From Scrofimicrobium sp. R131 (GTDB lineage Bacteria; Actinomycetota; Actinomycetes; Actinomycetales; Actinomycetaceae), in NCBI RefSeq assembly GCF_040256745.1, contig NZ_CP138335.1, positions 496,001-560,000 on the forward strand: a stretch of 64,000 bases of DNA, read 5' to 3'. Shown in pieces: positions 41,713 to 51,982 of this stretch (within the stretch, counting starts at the first letter, position 1; every line of letters begins with the position of its first letter). The notes below the pieces were generated by a model that saw only the letters and a program-made list of their open reading frames with translations, ran no database searches and was not told where the DNA came from. A program made the translations under genes and the position numbers.

Positions 41713-42600
41713 ATGACTCAGGATGGCTCCTGGGAACGCCAACAGAGTGAACGGATGAAAATGAGGACTATGGGGACGAAACAGCAGGGCACCCGCCAGC
41801 GCCTTTCTCTCTCCAGGCAGTGGGATCTGATTGAGAACTTCGGTCAGCGGGACCTGAAGGTTCGGTTCAAAGGCTCGGTGCTGGGTTGGCTCTGGTCGCT
41901 GGTGGTGCCACTGGCAACCCTGGCCATTTACTCTGTCGTCTTCTCGGTGCTGCTGCGGGTGCCGCCGCCCGACCTGCCCGGTGGCCGGCCGGGGGTGTTC
42001 GTGCTGTGGCTCTTCTGTGGCCTGATCTTTTGGACCTTCTTTACCGGGGTGGTCAACAACGGCATTGTGGAGACGATTGCGGCCGGGCCCATTTTGCAGA
42101 AGGTCTACTTTCCGGCCTACGCCCCGGTAATGGGGGCGGGCTTGGCCGTCTCGATTCAGAGCCTGATTGAGGTCGGTCTGCTCATGATCACGCTGCTGTT
42201 CATCGGCAACGTTTCGTGGACCTGGCTGCTGTTCCCGATTCTGGCCATCCTGGTGGTCGCGTTTACCGCTTCGCTGGCCACCTGCGTAGCGGTCCTGAAC
42301 ATCTACTACCGCGACCTGGCCCACCTGGTCACGATTGCCCTGCAGTTGCTGTTTTACGCCACCCCGATCATCTATCCGCTGACCATGGCGCCGGAAAACT
42401 GGCACGGTTTGCCACTCCAAGCCATCATCGCGGCCAGCCCGTTCCATTCTTTCGTTGAGCTGATGCGCTCGATCTTTTACGGGCTGAACCCGGGCTCCTG
42501 GACCCTGTGGTTGACCGCGGTGGCCTGGACCGCGGTGGCTCTGGCGCTGGCCACCTGGGTGATGCACAGCAAGGGACAGGACATGGGAGAAAACGTATGA
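41713..42600 (+). CDS. Polysaccharide ABC exporter, permease (TagG/Wzm-like)
   Basis: A 295-residue ABC-2 type permease with six TM helices and the amphipathic N-terminal QWDLIENFGQRDLKVRFKGSVLGWLWSLVVPL typical of teichoic-acid and O-antigen exporters. GPILQKVYFPAYAPVM and the C-terminal AASPFHSFVELMRSIFYG are also family features. Several start codons are possible (41713, 41755, 41761, 41770); none has a strong ribosome site, and 41713 is taken because it lies one codon-length after the previous stop. It is translationally coupled (ATGA) to the ATPase gene. Confidence 0.87.
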   Translation: MTQDGSWERQQSERMKMRTMGTKQQGTRQRLSLSRQWDLIENFGQRDLKVRFKGSVLGWLWSLVVPLATLAIYSVVFSVLLRVPPPDLPGGRPGVFVLWLFCGLIFWTFFTGVVNNGIVETIAAGPILQKVYFPAYAPVMGAGLAVSIQSLIEVGLLMITLLFIGNVSWTWLLFPILAILVVAFTASLATCVAVLNIYYRDLAHLVTIALQLLFYATPIIYPLTMAPENWHGLPLQAIIAASPFHSFVELMRSIFYGLNPGSWTLWLTAVAWTAVALALATWVMHSKGQDMGENV

Positions 42601-43838
42601 GCGTGCCAAATGCGATTAGCGTCCGCGACCTGACCAAGGTGTTTCATCTGCACGAGGAGAAACGCACCACCCTGAAGGAGCGGTTCGTTCGGGGTGGACC
42701 GAAGGTGAAGGGGACTTTCACCGCGCTGGATCACGTGTCGTTCGACATTCCGAAGGGAACCACCTTCGGCCTGGTTGGGCACAACGGGTCGGGCAAATCC
42801 ACCCTGCTGAAGATCCTGGCTGGCGTCTACCGGCCCACCTCGGGACAGGTGCTGGTCGACGGCCGGGTCTCCGCCCTGTTGGAGTTGGGGGCCGGCTTCC
42901 ACGGTGAGCTGACCGGGCGGGAAAATATCCGCCTGAACGGAGCCATCCTGGGGTTGTCACGCCAGACCATCCGCGACTCGATGGATCGGATTATCGACTT
43001 CGCCGAGTTGGGGCAGTTCATTGATGTCCCGGTGAAGAACTACTCCTCCGGCATGTACGTCCGTTTGGGTTTCGCCATCGCCGTCATGCTGGAACCGGAG
43101 ATCCTGATTGTGGACGAGGTGATTGCCGTTGGCGACGAAGCTTTCCAACGCAAGGGCTTCGACCACATGTATGAGCTTCGCAAGCGGGGCACCACCATTG
43201 CCCTGGTGACCCACTCAATGGAGTTGGCCCAGGAGCTGTGTGATGAGGCGCTCTGGCTCGACGGCGGCGTTTGTCGCACGCAGGGGACGATCACGGAGGT
43301 CGTCAACGAGTATGTGAAGGACGTCAACGAGCGCGAGCGGCTGCGCCTGACCGAAGCGGTCGAGTCGGATGCACCCCGGCTGTCGCGGCGCGGTTCCGGG
43401 ACCGCCCAGGTGACCAAGGTGTCCTGGACCGATGCCGAGGGCAACCCGATTCCGTTTGCCAACGACCGGGGCACCCACCGGATCAGCCTGACGGTTGAGG
43501 CCAGCGAGCCGGTGGCAGCCGCCTCCGCCTCGGTTCGCCTGCACCAGGAGAACGGCGCCCTGCTCGCCGCTATCAGCTCGGCCAAGGAGGGTGTGAACTT
43601 CGAGTTCCCGGTCGGCCAAACCCGGGTCGAGTACGAGCTGCCCGACGTGCCGCTCCAACCCGGCACCTACTGGCTGTCGACTTCCCTCCGCTCGCGCGGA
43701 CACGTCTGGGATGAGATCGACAAGGGCTGGCGGCTGGTGGTCCGCGGGGACGGAACCGTTGACTCGGTGGGCGCGATTCGCCTGCACGGGCAATGGCTGC
43801 CGGCCCGAGAACTGGAGGGGAAACCGGATGGATCCTAA
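42597..43838 (+). CDS. Polysaccharide ABC exporter, ATPase with Wzt-like C-terminal domain
   Basis: A 413-residue ATPase: Walker A GHNGSGKST at 61-69, the long Wzt/TagH-specific loop, signature NYSSGMYVRLGFAIA, and Walker B ILIVDEVIAVGDEAFQRK. After residue ~245 there is a beta-rich extension of about 150 residues (APRLSRRGSGTAQVTKVSWTDAEGNPIPF...), like the carbohydrate-binding domain of E. coli Wzt that reads the chain end. This suggests that export depends on a terminal cap. The start overlaps the permease stop (ATGA), and the end overlaps the next small gene by 11 bases. Confidence 0.89.
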   Translation: MSVPNAISVRDLTKVFHLHEEKRTTLKERFVRGGPKVKGTFTALDHVSFDIPKGTTFGLVGHNGSGKSTLLKILAGVYRPTSGQVLVDGRVSALLELGAGFHGELTGRENIRLNGAILGLSRQTIRDSMDRIIDFAELGQFIDVPVKNYSSGMYVRLGFAIAVMLEPEILIVDEVIAVGDEAFQRKGFDHMYELRKRGTTIALVTHSMELAQELCDEALWLDGGVCRTQGTITEVVNEYVKDVNERERLRLTEAVESDAPRLSRRGSGTAQVTKVSWTDAEGNPIPFANDRGTHRISLTVEASEPVAAASASVRLHQENGALLAAISSAKEGVNFEFPVGQTRVEYELPDVPLQPGTYWLSTSLRSRGHVWDEIDKGWRLVVRGDGTVDSVGAIRLHGQWLPARELEGKPDGS

Positions 43839-44019
43839 AAAGATCGCGGCGCAGAGCTACCTGGAACTGCTGCGCGAAAACGAGGAACTGCGGGGGGAGT
43901 TGGCTTCCGCCCGCACCCAGTTGGACCGGGTCCTGACCTCACGCTGGTGGTCCCTGCACGTCAAGTTGGCCCCGCTGTTGGCCGTGGCCGCCAAGCTGGT
44001 GCCCCGGAGGCCCCGATGA
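43828..44019 (+). CDS. Small coiled-coil protein coupled to the exporter
   Basis: A 63-residue protein with tight overlaps on both sides (11 bases with the ATPase, ATGA with the RgpF-like gene). Residues 8-33 (YLELLRENEELRGELASARTQLDRVL) form a coiled-coil-like heptad pattern; residues 36-57 (SRWWSLHVKLAPLLAVAAKLV) are hydrophobic/amphipathic and end in a basic RRPR. The similarity to the coiled tails often found on surface-glycan transferases suggests a membrane-tethering or chain-length part. No family is recognised. Confidence 0.7.
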   Translation: MDPKKIAAQSYLELLRENEELRGELASARTQLDRVLTSRWWSLHVKLAPLLAVAAKLVPRRPR

Positions 44020-45527
44020 GACTCCCCTGGGAACGCCCGGCCCCGGTCCTGTCCTCCCCGGCAGCCAAACTCACGGTTGAGGCCGGCGACCCGGCCAGCC
44101 TCAGCGGGCCCCGGATCGCCGTGGTCTCGTCCTGGGCCGCCACCCCCGAGATGAGCCTTTCGCTCAGCGTGTACCTGCGGGAGCTCTGTAGCTACGGCTA
44201 TCGGGTCCTGGTGGTCAGTACCGCTGAGTTTGCCGAGCCGCTGCGCTGGCCCCACGGGCTGCCCGACGAGGTGGTTGTCACCCGGCGCCAAAACCTGGGC
44301 TACGATTTTGGTTCATGGGCCGCCGGAATTGCCGCCTACCCGGCCGTGCGCCACGCCGAACACCTGCTGCTCACCAACGACTCGCTGGTCGGGCCATTTG
44401 CCTCGATTGAACCGCTGGTTCGCCGGGCTGAGTCGGAGGCGGACGCGGTCTTCATGACCGAGTCGTTCCAGCCCGTGCCCCACGGGCAATCGTTCTTCGT
44501 CATGCTGAACGGCCGGGCGCTGGAGCGGCCCGTACTCAGAGAGTTCTTCCAGCAGATCACGCCGCAGCGAAACAAAGATCGGGTGATTCGGCAGTACGAA
44601 CTGCCGCTGCGCCGAGTCTGCGAAAAAGCCGGCCTGCACACCGGCACCCTGTTCCCCGCCGACCAGATCGCGGCTGAACACGACAACCCGACGCTGGTGG
44701 CCTGGCGGGCCATCCTGTTTGGCGGGGCCCCCTTCCTCAAACGAACCGTGCTGCTGGAACCCATGTTCAAACAGGAATCCATCCAGATGCAGCAGACGGT
44801 TGCCCGCACCTGGCAGCAGCGGGTCTCCGACTGGCTGCCTCCGGCCAATCGCGAGCAGTTGCCGAGTTGGGGGCGCCCAGTGCCCACCCCCGCCAGCCCC
44901 CGGGTGTGGGCTTACGACGTGTCGGCTCCCCGGGAGGAGCTGGGCCCGGTCGCAGAGTGGACCCGGGTTGAAGTGCCGGTGCTGGGCGAGCGGCGCGGGC
45001 GGGACCTGCGACAATGGTGGGACGACGCCTGGTCCGGGATTGAGCCCGGTGGGCAAAAGGTGCTGCTGATGGTGCCCGAAGCCTGGTCCCAGGTGACGCC
45101 GGAGGAAGTAGCGCAGCTTCGGCAGTGGGCGGTGGAGCTGGGCCTGGACGAGCTGGAGGTCTGGTCGCCGCTGCGGCCGGTGGACTTTGCCCGCACCGGA
45201 GAACTGACGCCGCCCGAGTGGGTGGCCGGGTTAGTCCAGACCCCACCGGCCGGGGTGCTTTGGCCCGAGCCAGCCCTCAGTTCCGGGCGCGGTTCGCTTA
45301 GTCGGGCCAGCGGGCGGGTTTCCTACCTCCGGATGATGGCGGGGGCACTGCTGTCCACCTCGACCGGTCCCACCACGATGGTGCCGGGAGTGTATCGGCC
45401 AAGTGAGACCCGCGCGGAACTGCTGGGGTTCAACCTGGTGGAATTCAGCGAGCGGAACCTGCAATACTGGCTGCGAGGCGCCGCTGCCTTTGCCCCGACG
45501 GGCTTTGTCCTCCTGTTTGAGTACTAG
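44016..45527 (+). CDS. RgpF-like rhamnan synthesis protein (glycosyltransferase)
   Basis: A 503-residue protein with the RgpF signature region: [39 protein letters not shown] and [24 protein letters not shown], followed by [13 protein letters not shown]-like sequence. RgpF-family proteins work in streptococcal rhamnose-glucose polysaccharide synthesis. The C-terminal ~230 residues, rich in Trp and Pro, have no match I recognise. With the rml genes next door it points to a rhamnose-containing polymer. The start ATG overlaps the previous stop. Confidence 0.83.
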   Translation: MRLPWERPAPVLSSPAAKLTVEAGDPASLSGPRIAVVSSWAATPEMSLSLSVYLRELCSYGYRVLVVSTAEFAEPLRWPHGLPDEVVVTRRQNLGYDFGSWAAGIAAYPAVRHAEHLLLTNDSLVGPFASIEPLVRRAESEADAVFMTESFQPVPHGQSFFVMLNGRALERPVLREFFQQITPQRNKDRVIRQYELPLRRVCEKAGLHTGTLFPADQIAAEHDNPTLVAWRAILFGGAPFLKRTVLLEPMFKQESIQMQQTVARTWQQRVSDWLPPANREQLPSWGRPVPTPASPRVWAYDVSAPREELGPVAEWTRVEVPVLGERRGRDLRQWWDDAWSGIEPGGQKVLLMVPEAWSQVTPEEVAQLRQWAVELGLDELEVWSPLRPVDFARTGELTPPEWVAGLVQTPPAGVLWPEPALSSGRGSLSRASGRVSYLRMMAGALLSTSTGPTTMVPGVYRPSETRAELLGFNLVEFSERNLQYWLRGAAAFAPTGFVLLFEY

Positions 45528-45537
45528 AAAGGAAGCC

Positions 45538-46401
45538 ATGAAGGGAATTATCCTGGCCGGAGGCTCCGGCACCCGCCTGCATCCGTTGACCCTGGGCGTT
45601 TCGAAGCAGTTGCTGCCGGTGTACGACAAGCCTATGATCTACTACCCGCTGACCACCCTGATGCTGGCCGGGATCCGCGACGTGCTGGTGATCACCACCC
45701 CCCACGACGCCCCCGGTTTCCACCGGCTGCTGGGCGATGGCTCCCAGTTCGGGATCAACATCAGCTTTGCCGTCCAGGAGGTGCCCAACGGCCTGGCCCA
45801 GGCGTTCGTAATCGGGGAAGAGTTCATTGGCCAGGACAAGGTGGCCCTCATCCTGGGGGACAACCTGTTCTACGGGCCTGGACTGGGGTCGCGCCTCTCG
45901 CGCCTCCACGACGTTGACGGCGGCTCCGTCTTCGCCTACCGCGTCTCCAACCCCAGCGCCTACGGCGTGGTGGAGTTTGACGAGGAGTTCCGGGCGCTCT
46001 CCCTGGAGGAGAAGCCGGCTCGGCCGAAGTCTCACTACGCCGTCCCGGGTCTGTACTTCTACGACAACCGGGTCGTGGAGATCGCGAAGAACCTGGAGCC
46101 CTCCGCGCGGGGGGAGTACGAGATCACCGACGTCAACAAGCAGTACCTGCAGGACGGACAGTTGGCGGTCGAGGTGTTGCCGCGCGGGACCGCCTGGTTG
46201 GACACCGGGACGTTTGACGACCTGTCCGACGCGGCCCTGTTCATTCGGACCATTCAGGATCGCCAGGGGATGAAGATCGGCTGCCCCGAAGAGGTGGCTT
46301 GGCGCCGAGGTTTCCTCACCGACGAACAGCTGCGGGAGGTGGCGGCTCCGCTGGCGAAGTCCGGGTACGGGGAGTACCTGCTCAGCCTGCTGGCGGAATA
46401 G
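45538..46401 (+). CDS. rmlA: Glucose-1-phosphate thymidylyltransferase
   Basis: A 287-residue enzyme, first step to dTDP-L-rhamnose (dTTP + glucose-1-P to dTDP-glucose). Seen: [80 protein letters not shown] and [21 protein letters not shown] lies before the ATG. Last gene of the + strand operon before mscL. Confidence 0.96.
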   Translation: MKGIILAGGSGTRLHPLTLGVSKQLLPVYDKPMIYYPLTTLMLAGIRDVLVITTPHDAPGFHRLLGDGSQFGINISFAVQEVPNGLAQAFVIGEEFIGQDKVALILGDNLFYGPGLGSRLSRLHDVDGGSVFAYRVSNPSAYGVVEFDEEFRALSLEEKPARPKSHYAVPGLYFYDNRVVEIAKNLEPSARGEYEITDVNKQYLQDGQLAVEVLPRGTAWLDTGTFDDLSDAALFIRTIQDRQGMKIGCPEEVAWRRGFLTDEQLREVAAPLAKSGYGEYLLSLLAE

Positions 46402-46491
46402 TAGCCCGCCCAAACCTGGAATCAGACCGCTTCCGGTGGCGAGGGACCCCCGGCAGATCGATAATGGCTCCTTGAACGAAAGGAGTAGCTG

Positions 46492-46890
46492 ATGCTGCAA
46501 GGATTCAAGGAGTTCATCGCCCGGGGCAACGCGGTCGATCTGGCGGTTGGGGTTGTAATTGGGGCCGCCTTCACCCAGGTGATTACTGCGCTGACCGACT
46601 CGGTGCTAAACCCGCTGATCGGGGCCCTGTTCGGGCAGCCAGACTTCAGCAAGGTCGGCCAGTTCGAAATTGCCCTGCTCGGGGATCCCGCGGTGGTGAG
46701 CCCGGGTGCGGTCCTGACCGCCCTGGTCAACTTCCTGATTGTCGCTTTCGCGCTCTACTTCTTCGTGGTGCTGCCACTGAACAAGTTGGCCGCGCGGAAG
46801 GCTCCCGCTCAGGAGGAGGCGGCGCCCGCCCCGGATCCGGAAGTTGAGCTGCTCACGCAGATCCGGGACCTGCTGCGCCAACAAAACTAG
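46492..46890 (+). CDS. mscL: Large-conductance mechanosensitive channel
   Basis: A 132-residue channel that opens on osmotic downshock. The N-terminal MLQGFKEFIARGNAVDLAVGVVIGAAFTQVITAL and the second TM LVNFLIVAFALYFFVVLPLNKL are diagnostic. The charged C-terminal helix (LLTQIRDLLRQQN) is present. It seems to have its own promoter (GATAAT at 46460-46465) and AAAGGAG. Its TAG stop shares the tetranucleotide CTAG with the stop of the convergent GT2 gene. Confidence 0.95.
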   Translation: MLQGFKEFIARGNAVDLAVGVVIGAAFTQVITALTDSVLNPLIGALFGQPDFSKVGQFEIALLGDPAVVSPGAVLTALVNFLIVAFALYFFVVLPLNKLAARKAPAQEEAAPAPDPEVELLTQIRDLLRQQN

Positions 46891-47774
46891 CTCAGGGGAC
46901 CTCCCCGGCCCGTCAGCCCGTCGCGCAGTGCCCGCAGGAAGATCGGCAGGCGGCCCGGGGAAGCCAGCAGGTAGTAACCGGTGTATTTCGTCATCCAAAG
47001 TAAATACCCGAGCTTCCATTTCCGCGGGAGGAAACTGGCCCGCAGCAAAAAGAGCGTGTTGCGCATCATGTAGTAGTTCCGGGGCGCCGAATGCAGGTGG
47101 ACGGGACGCTTTCGGCCCGGAATGTGGGCCACCTCGTCGCCCAGTGAGTGGTGCAGGATGGCGTCACCACAGACTTTGATCCGGTAGCCGTCCTCGATCG
47201 CGCGCAGGCACCAGGCCAGGTCGACGTGGTCGATGAAGAGCGACTCGTTCATCGGGCCCACCCGGTCCAAGACCGCCAGCGGGATCAGGCAGCCGGACGC
47301 CAACACGAAGGGCACGTCCAGGACTTGCCCCGGGCCGGGAACCGTCCGCCGCTTGGGCCCCCAGGTGGTGAACGAGTACACGAGCGCTTCCGCCTCGTCC
47401 CCCCGGCCGTCGAGGGGAACGGGCCCAACCGCCCCCAGGCTTTCATCGCAACAGGTCAGGCACTCCCACAGCCGCTCGACCATATCCGGCTCCGGGAGGG
47501 AATCCTGGTCGGAGAGGAGCACGTGGGTCGCTCCCGCGGTCCGCGCCCAATCGATGCCCCGGTTTTGGGCGGCCGCGATCCCCAGGTTTTCGGGCAGGGG
47601 CAGCCAGTTGGCCCCGGCTTCGGCGACCTCCCGGCCGACCGCTGCCGCCTCGACCGAGCCGTTGTCCACCACCACCAGTTCATCGACTTGGGGGCGCAGC
47701 GCCGCCAGGAGCGAACGGAACGCGTTCAGGTCCGGGTTGTAGGTGACCGCCACTGCGACCAGCTTGGAATCCAT
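46887..47774 (-). CDS. GT2 rhamnosyltransferase-like glycosyltransferase
   Basis: A 295-residue GT2: VAVTYNPDLNAFRSLLAALRPQVDELVVVDNGS, NLGIAAAQNRGIDWA, the DXD-like LLSDQDSLP, the FIDHVDLAWCLRAIEDGYRI region with catalytic Asp/Glu, and HSAPRNYYMMRNTLFLLR. The last phrase recurs in rhamnosyltransferases of the RfbN/WbbL-like type. The start is at 47774 with GGAGGAG upstream. It is divergent from rmlB with about 90 bases between. Confidence 0.86.
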   Translation of the reverse strand: MDSKLVAVAVTYNPDLNAFRSLLAALRPQVDELVVVDNGSVEAAAVGREVAEAGANWLPLPENLGIAAAQNRGIDWARTAGATHVLLSDQDSLPEPDMVERLWECLTCCDESLGAVGPVPLDGRGDEAEALVYSFTTWGPKRRTVPGPGQVLDVPFVLASGCLIPLAVLDRVGPMNESLFIDHVDLAWCLRAIEDGYRIKVCGDAILHHSLGDEVAHIPGRKRPVHLHSAPRNYYMMRNTLFLLRASFLPRKWKLGYLLWMTKYTGYYLLASPGRLPIFLRALRDGLTGRGGPLS

Positions 47775-47844
47775 TCGGGTAACTCCTCCGTTCAGGGTTA
47801 GGGCCATGCTATCGCGTGGGGGCACGGTAGACTCGGGGGCGTAA

Positions 47845-48861
<1,017 letters not shown>

Positions 48862-48865
48862 CCCC

Positions 48866-49792
48866 GTGCCGCGCGTGCTGGTGGCGATGGCCACCTACAA
48901 CGGGTTGCCCTATTTGGGCCGACAGGTGCGGTCAATTCTGGCTCAGCGTCGGGTCGAAGTAGAGCTGTTTGTCTCCGATGACGGGTCCACCGACGGGACT
49001 CGCGAGTGGATTGAACAGTTGGCCGCCCTTGACCCGCGGGTGCACCTGCTGCCGCCGCGCTCAGGACCGGCCGGGGTGGGCGCCAACTTCCTGTATTTGG
49101 CCCAGAACCTGGACCCGCGTCCAGACGAGCTGGTCGCCTTCTCCGACCAGGATGACCTCTGGCACCCGGACAAGCTGGCCCACCAGCTCGAATACCTGCG
49201 CCTGACCGGCGCGGCGGCCACCTCGTCTAATGTCCTGAGTTTTCGCCCGGACGGAACCAGCCACCTGATCGTCAAAAGCCAGCCGCTGCGCCGGTGGGAT
49301 TTCGTCTTCGAAGCCCCCGGCCCCGGCTCTACTTTTTTGCTTTCGGCCCCGGTGTTCCAGCGGATCAAGCCGAGCCTGGCCCGCCTCGACCAGGACCAAG
49401 TCTGGCTGCACGACTGGCTGATTTACGCGTTGGTGCGCGGGGGCGGCGACGACTGGGCGATCGACCCCCGCCCGCACGTGGCCTACCGCCAGCACGGGGA
49501 GAACATCCTGGGGGAGCACCGCGGGGCGGCCGCGTTCTGGTCCCGCTGGCAGAACCTGCGGTCGGGACGGTACCGCGCGCAGTTCATCCTGGTGGCCACC
49601 GCCGCCCTGGAGGAAGGGCGGGCTGCGGGCCGCTCCGAGCAGTGGGTCCGCCAGTTGGAGCGGCTGATCGGCGTGCTGTCCTCGCCGGGCCGCCTGAGCC
49701 AGTTGGGTCTGATCCGGTTCTGGCCGCAGATGCGCCGCCGGACCCGGGACCGACTGGCCCTGGGAGCTCTTGGAATCATGCGAATCTGGTAA
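48866..49792 (+). CDS. GT2 rhamnosyltransferase-like glycosyltransferase
   Basis: A 308-residue GT2 starting at a GTG four bases after rmlB. Seen: VLVAMATYNGLPYLGRQVRSILAQ, VSDDGSTDGTREWI, and AFSDQDDLWHPDKLAHQLEYL, which is the common pattern of dTDP-rhamnose transferases; the helix FEAPGPGSTFLLSAPVFQRI and HDWLIYALVRGGGDDWAIDPRPHVAYRQHGENILG follow. Its position inside the rml operon supports rhamnose as the donor sugar. Confidence 0.87.
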   Translation: MPRVLVAMATYNGLPYLGRQVRSILAQRRVEVELFVSDDGSTDGTREWIEQLAALDPRVHLLPPRSGPAGVGANFLYLAQNLDPRPDELVAFSDQDDLWHPDKLAHQLEYLRLTGAAATSSNVLSFRPDGTSHLIVKSQPLRRWDFVFEAPGPGSTFLLSAPVFQRIKPSLARLDQDQVWLHDWLIYALVRGGGDDWAIDPRPHVAYRQHGENILGEHRGAAAFWSRWQNLRSGRYRAQFILVATAALEEGRAAGRSEQWVRQLERLIGVLSSPGRLSQLGLIRFWPQMRRRTRDRLALGALGIMRIW

Positions 49793-49802
49793 AGGAACCC
49801 GA

Positions 49803-51203
49803 GTGAAAATCACGAATACCGCTATCGACGGCCTGCTGATTGTGGACCTGGACCTGCACGGCGACAACCGCGGCTGGTTCAAAGAGAACTGGCAGCGAGA
49901 GAAAATGGTCGCGGCCGGGCTGCCAGATTTCCTGCCGGTGCAAAACAACATTTCGTTCAACGAAACGACCGGGACCACGCGGGGCCTGCACGCTGAGCCG
50001 TGGGACAAGTACGTGTCGGTGGCAACCGGCCGGATCTTCGGTGCCTGGGTGGATCTGCGGGAAGGGCCCGGGTTCGGCACCGTGGTCACCGTGGAGGTTG
50101 GCCCCGACCGGGCCGTGTTCGTTCCGCGTGGGGTGGCCAACGGATACCAGACCCTGGCCCCCGAGACTGCCTATACCTACCTGGTGAACGACCACTGGTC
50201 GCCGGAAGCCGAGTACGCTTTCGTCAACCTGGCGGACCCGACCCTGGCGATTGACTGGCCGATCCCACTCCAACAGGTGGAGATTTCCGCCAAAGATTTG
50301 GCCCACCCGCCCCTGGGTGAGGTCGAGCCGATTGCCCCGCGCAAAACCCTGGTGATCGGCGCGGGCGGACAGCTGGGCCGGGCCCTCGCCGCCCAGTTCG
50401 AGGGAGACACGTCCGTTGAGTACGTCGATCGGGACACTTTTGACCTGACCGGTGAGATTGAGGATCAGCGGCCGTGGCGCGAGTACTCCACGGTGATCAA
50501 CGCGGCGGCCTACACCGCGGTGGACGCGGCGGAGACCGAGCGGGAGAGCGCGTGGGCGATCAACGCCACCGCGGTGGCCCAACTGGCCCGCGTCACCGCC
50601 CAGCACGGGGTGACCCTGGTCCACATTTCCAGCGACTACGTCTTTGACGGGACCGCGACCGCCCCCTATTCGGAGCGGGCGCCGCTGTCCCCGCTGGGCG
50701 TTTACGGCCAGTCGAAGGCGGCTGGGGATCTGGCCGCCACCACCAACCCGCGTCACTACATTTTGCGGACCTCGTGGGTGATCGGGGACGGGGCCAATTT
50801 TGTCCGGACGATGGCGTCGCTGGCCGAGCGGGGCATCTCCCCCCGCGTGGTGGACGACCAGGTGGGCCGACTGACCTTCACTTCGGACCTGGCCCGGGCC
50901 ATTGCGTTCCTGTTGAACTCGGGGGCGCCGGCCGGAACCTACAACGTGACCGGCTCGGGGGAGCCGGCCTCCTGGGCACAGGTGGCCGCCCGCGTGTTCG
51001 AGTTGGCCGGTCGCTCGGCCGGGGACGTCACCCCGGTGAGCACCGACGAGTACTACCGGGATCAGTCGGGGCCGATTTCGCCTCGCCCCGCCTACTCGGT
51101 ATTGGACCTGAGCAAAATTGAGTCGCTGGGCTTTGCGCCGACCGACCAGTGGGAGGGGCTGGGCACCTACCTGACCAGCTACCTGGCCGGCTCGGCCGAC
51201 TAG
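49803..51203 (+). CDS. Fused dTDP-4-dehydrorhamnose 3,5-epimerase / reductase (RmlC-RmlD)
   Basis: A 466-residue bifunctional protein starting at the GTG at 49803 (AAAGGA upstream). The N-terminal part (1 to ~175) is a cupin RmlC: GDNRGWFKENWQREKM, NNISFNETTGTTRGLHAEPWDKYV, and VFVPRGVANGYQTL. The C-terminal part (~180-466) is an RmlD SDR: LVIGAGGQLGRALAAQF, INAAAYTAVDAAETE, HISSDYVFDG and YGQSKAAGD. Note that the epimerase dyad region has a shifted sequence (LHAEPWDK instead of LHYQ...). The fusion of the last two steps is known in some actinobacteria. It completes the rml set with rmlA and rmlB. Confidence 0.9.
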   Translation: MKITNTAIDGLLIVDLDLHGDNRGWFKENWQREKMVAAGLPDFLPVQNNISFNETTGTTRGLHAEPWDKYVSVATGRIFGAWVDLREGPGFGTVVTVEVGPDRAVFVPRGVANGYQTLAPETAYTYLVNDHWSPEAEYAFVNLADPTLAIDWPIPLQQVEISAKDLAHPPLGEVEPIAPRKTLVIGAGGQLGRALAAQFEGDTSVEYVDRDTFDLTGEIEDQRPWREYSTVINAAAYTAVDAAETERESAWAINATAVAQLARVTAQHGVTLVHISSDYVFDGTATAPYSERAPLSPLGVYGQSKAAGDLAATTNPRHYILRTSWVIGDGANFVRTMASLAERGISPRVVDDQVGRLTFTSDLARAIAFLLNSGAPAGTYNVTGSGEPASWAQVAARVFELAGRSAGDVTPVSTDEYYRDQSGPISPRPAYSVLDLSKIESLGFAPTDQWEGLGTYLTSYLAGSAD

Positions 51204-51862
51204 GCCAGGACCTGCTCGGCCTGCTCCTGATCCATCAGCGAGCGGGTGCGTTCACGGTCGTCGGCCCAGTTGTCGATCACCAGGGCGGAGCCGCCGTGCC
51301 ACCAGAGCTGAAGCAGCTTGCCCACCTCCGGGTGCTGGACGAAGACGCGCCCGGGCGGGACCGGCAGGCCGGCCAGCAGGTTGTTTTCCACCGGCCAGAG
51401 CGGCCCGTCGGGCAGCGAAGCGAGGGGCTGATCGGCCTGCGAGTTCAACTCTCCGGGGGCGTCACTCACCCCGGCCGGGAGCTCCCCGGACCAGCTCAGA
51501 GCCAGCGGATCGGTCGGTTGGGCGATGGCCGTGAGCCCGGCGCCTGCCGCCGCGGTCAGCAACTCCAGGTCGTCAGAAATCACCAGTTCCACCTGGTCGG
51601 CCGGTCCGGCCTCCCAGCCTCGAAGTGCCAGTGCCGCCTCCCAGACGATCTTTTGCCAGCAGTCCGGCAGGTGCAGGTGGAAGGTGGCCGCCCCGAAGGG
51701 AAACTCAGCGTCTAAATAGTTATCCACTTTGGCCAGCCAGCGAGCCAAAACCGGCCCCGCCAGCTCGACCCGACCGGTAGAATACCAAGTGAGCAGCGGC
51801 TCTTTTCTGTTGGCAAGTCGCTCGACCCACACCTGGGTCGAAGGTCCGGCAAGAGAGTTCAT
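51200..51862 (-). CDS. TIGR03089-like conserved actinobacterial protein
   Basis: A 220-residue protein that I assign to the TIGR03089 family, found beside whiB/wall genes in actinobacteria; it has a loose resemblance to AMP-binding proteins without their signature motifs. Motifs seen: PLLTWYSTGRVELAGPVLARWLAKVDNYLDAEF and DQVELVISDDLE. The ATG at 51862 is used (a GTG six bases upstream is possible). TATGCT ends six bases before this ATG, so it may be leaderless. The stop shares a CTAG with that of the RmlC-RmlD gene. Its function is unknown. Confidence 0.72.
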   Translation of the reverse strand: MNSLAGPSTQVWVERLANRKEPLLTWYSTGRVELAGPVLARWLAKVDNYLDAEFPFGAATFHLHLPDCWQKIVWEAALALRGWEAGPADQVELVISDDLELLTAAAGAGLTAIAQPTDPLALSWSGELPAGVSDAPGELNSQADQPLASLPDGPLWPVENNLLAGLPVPPGRVFVQHPEVGKLLQLWWHGGSALVIDNWADDRERTRSLMDQEQAEQVLA

Positions 51863-51936
51863 ATGCACAGCATACGGGAGTCAATGACGTTTCGGCGCCA
51901 CGCGGGTTTGAAGATTGACAGTCCTCAACTTCGCAC

Positions 51937-51965
51937 TTGACTAATCCGAATTACATAGGTGTAAT
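51937..51965 (+). promoter_or_regulatory. Sigma-70-type promoter of whiB with overlapping palindrome
   Basis: TTGACT (51937-51942), exactly 17 bases, then TGTAAT (51960-51965). The -10 region is one half of the palindrome ATTACA-TAGG-TGTAAT (51950-51965), which looks like an operator placed to block or recruit polymerase. Confidence 0.65.
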
Positions 51966-51982
51966 TATGGAGTAGGACGCCA

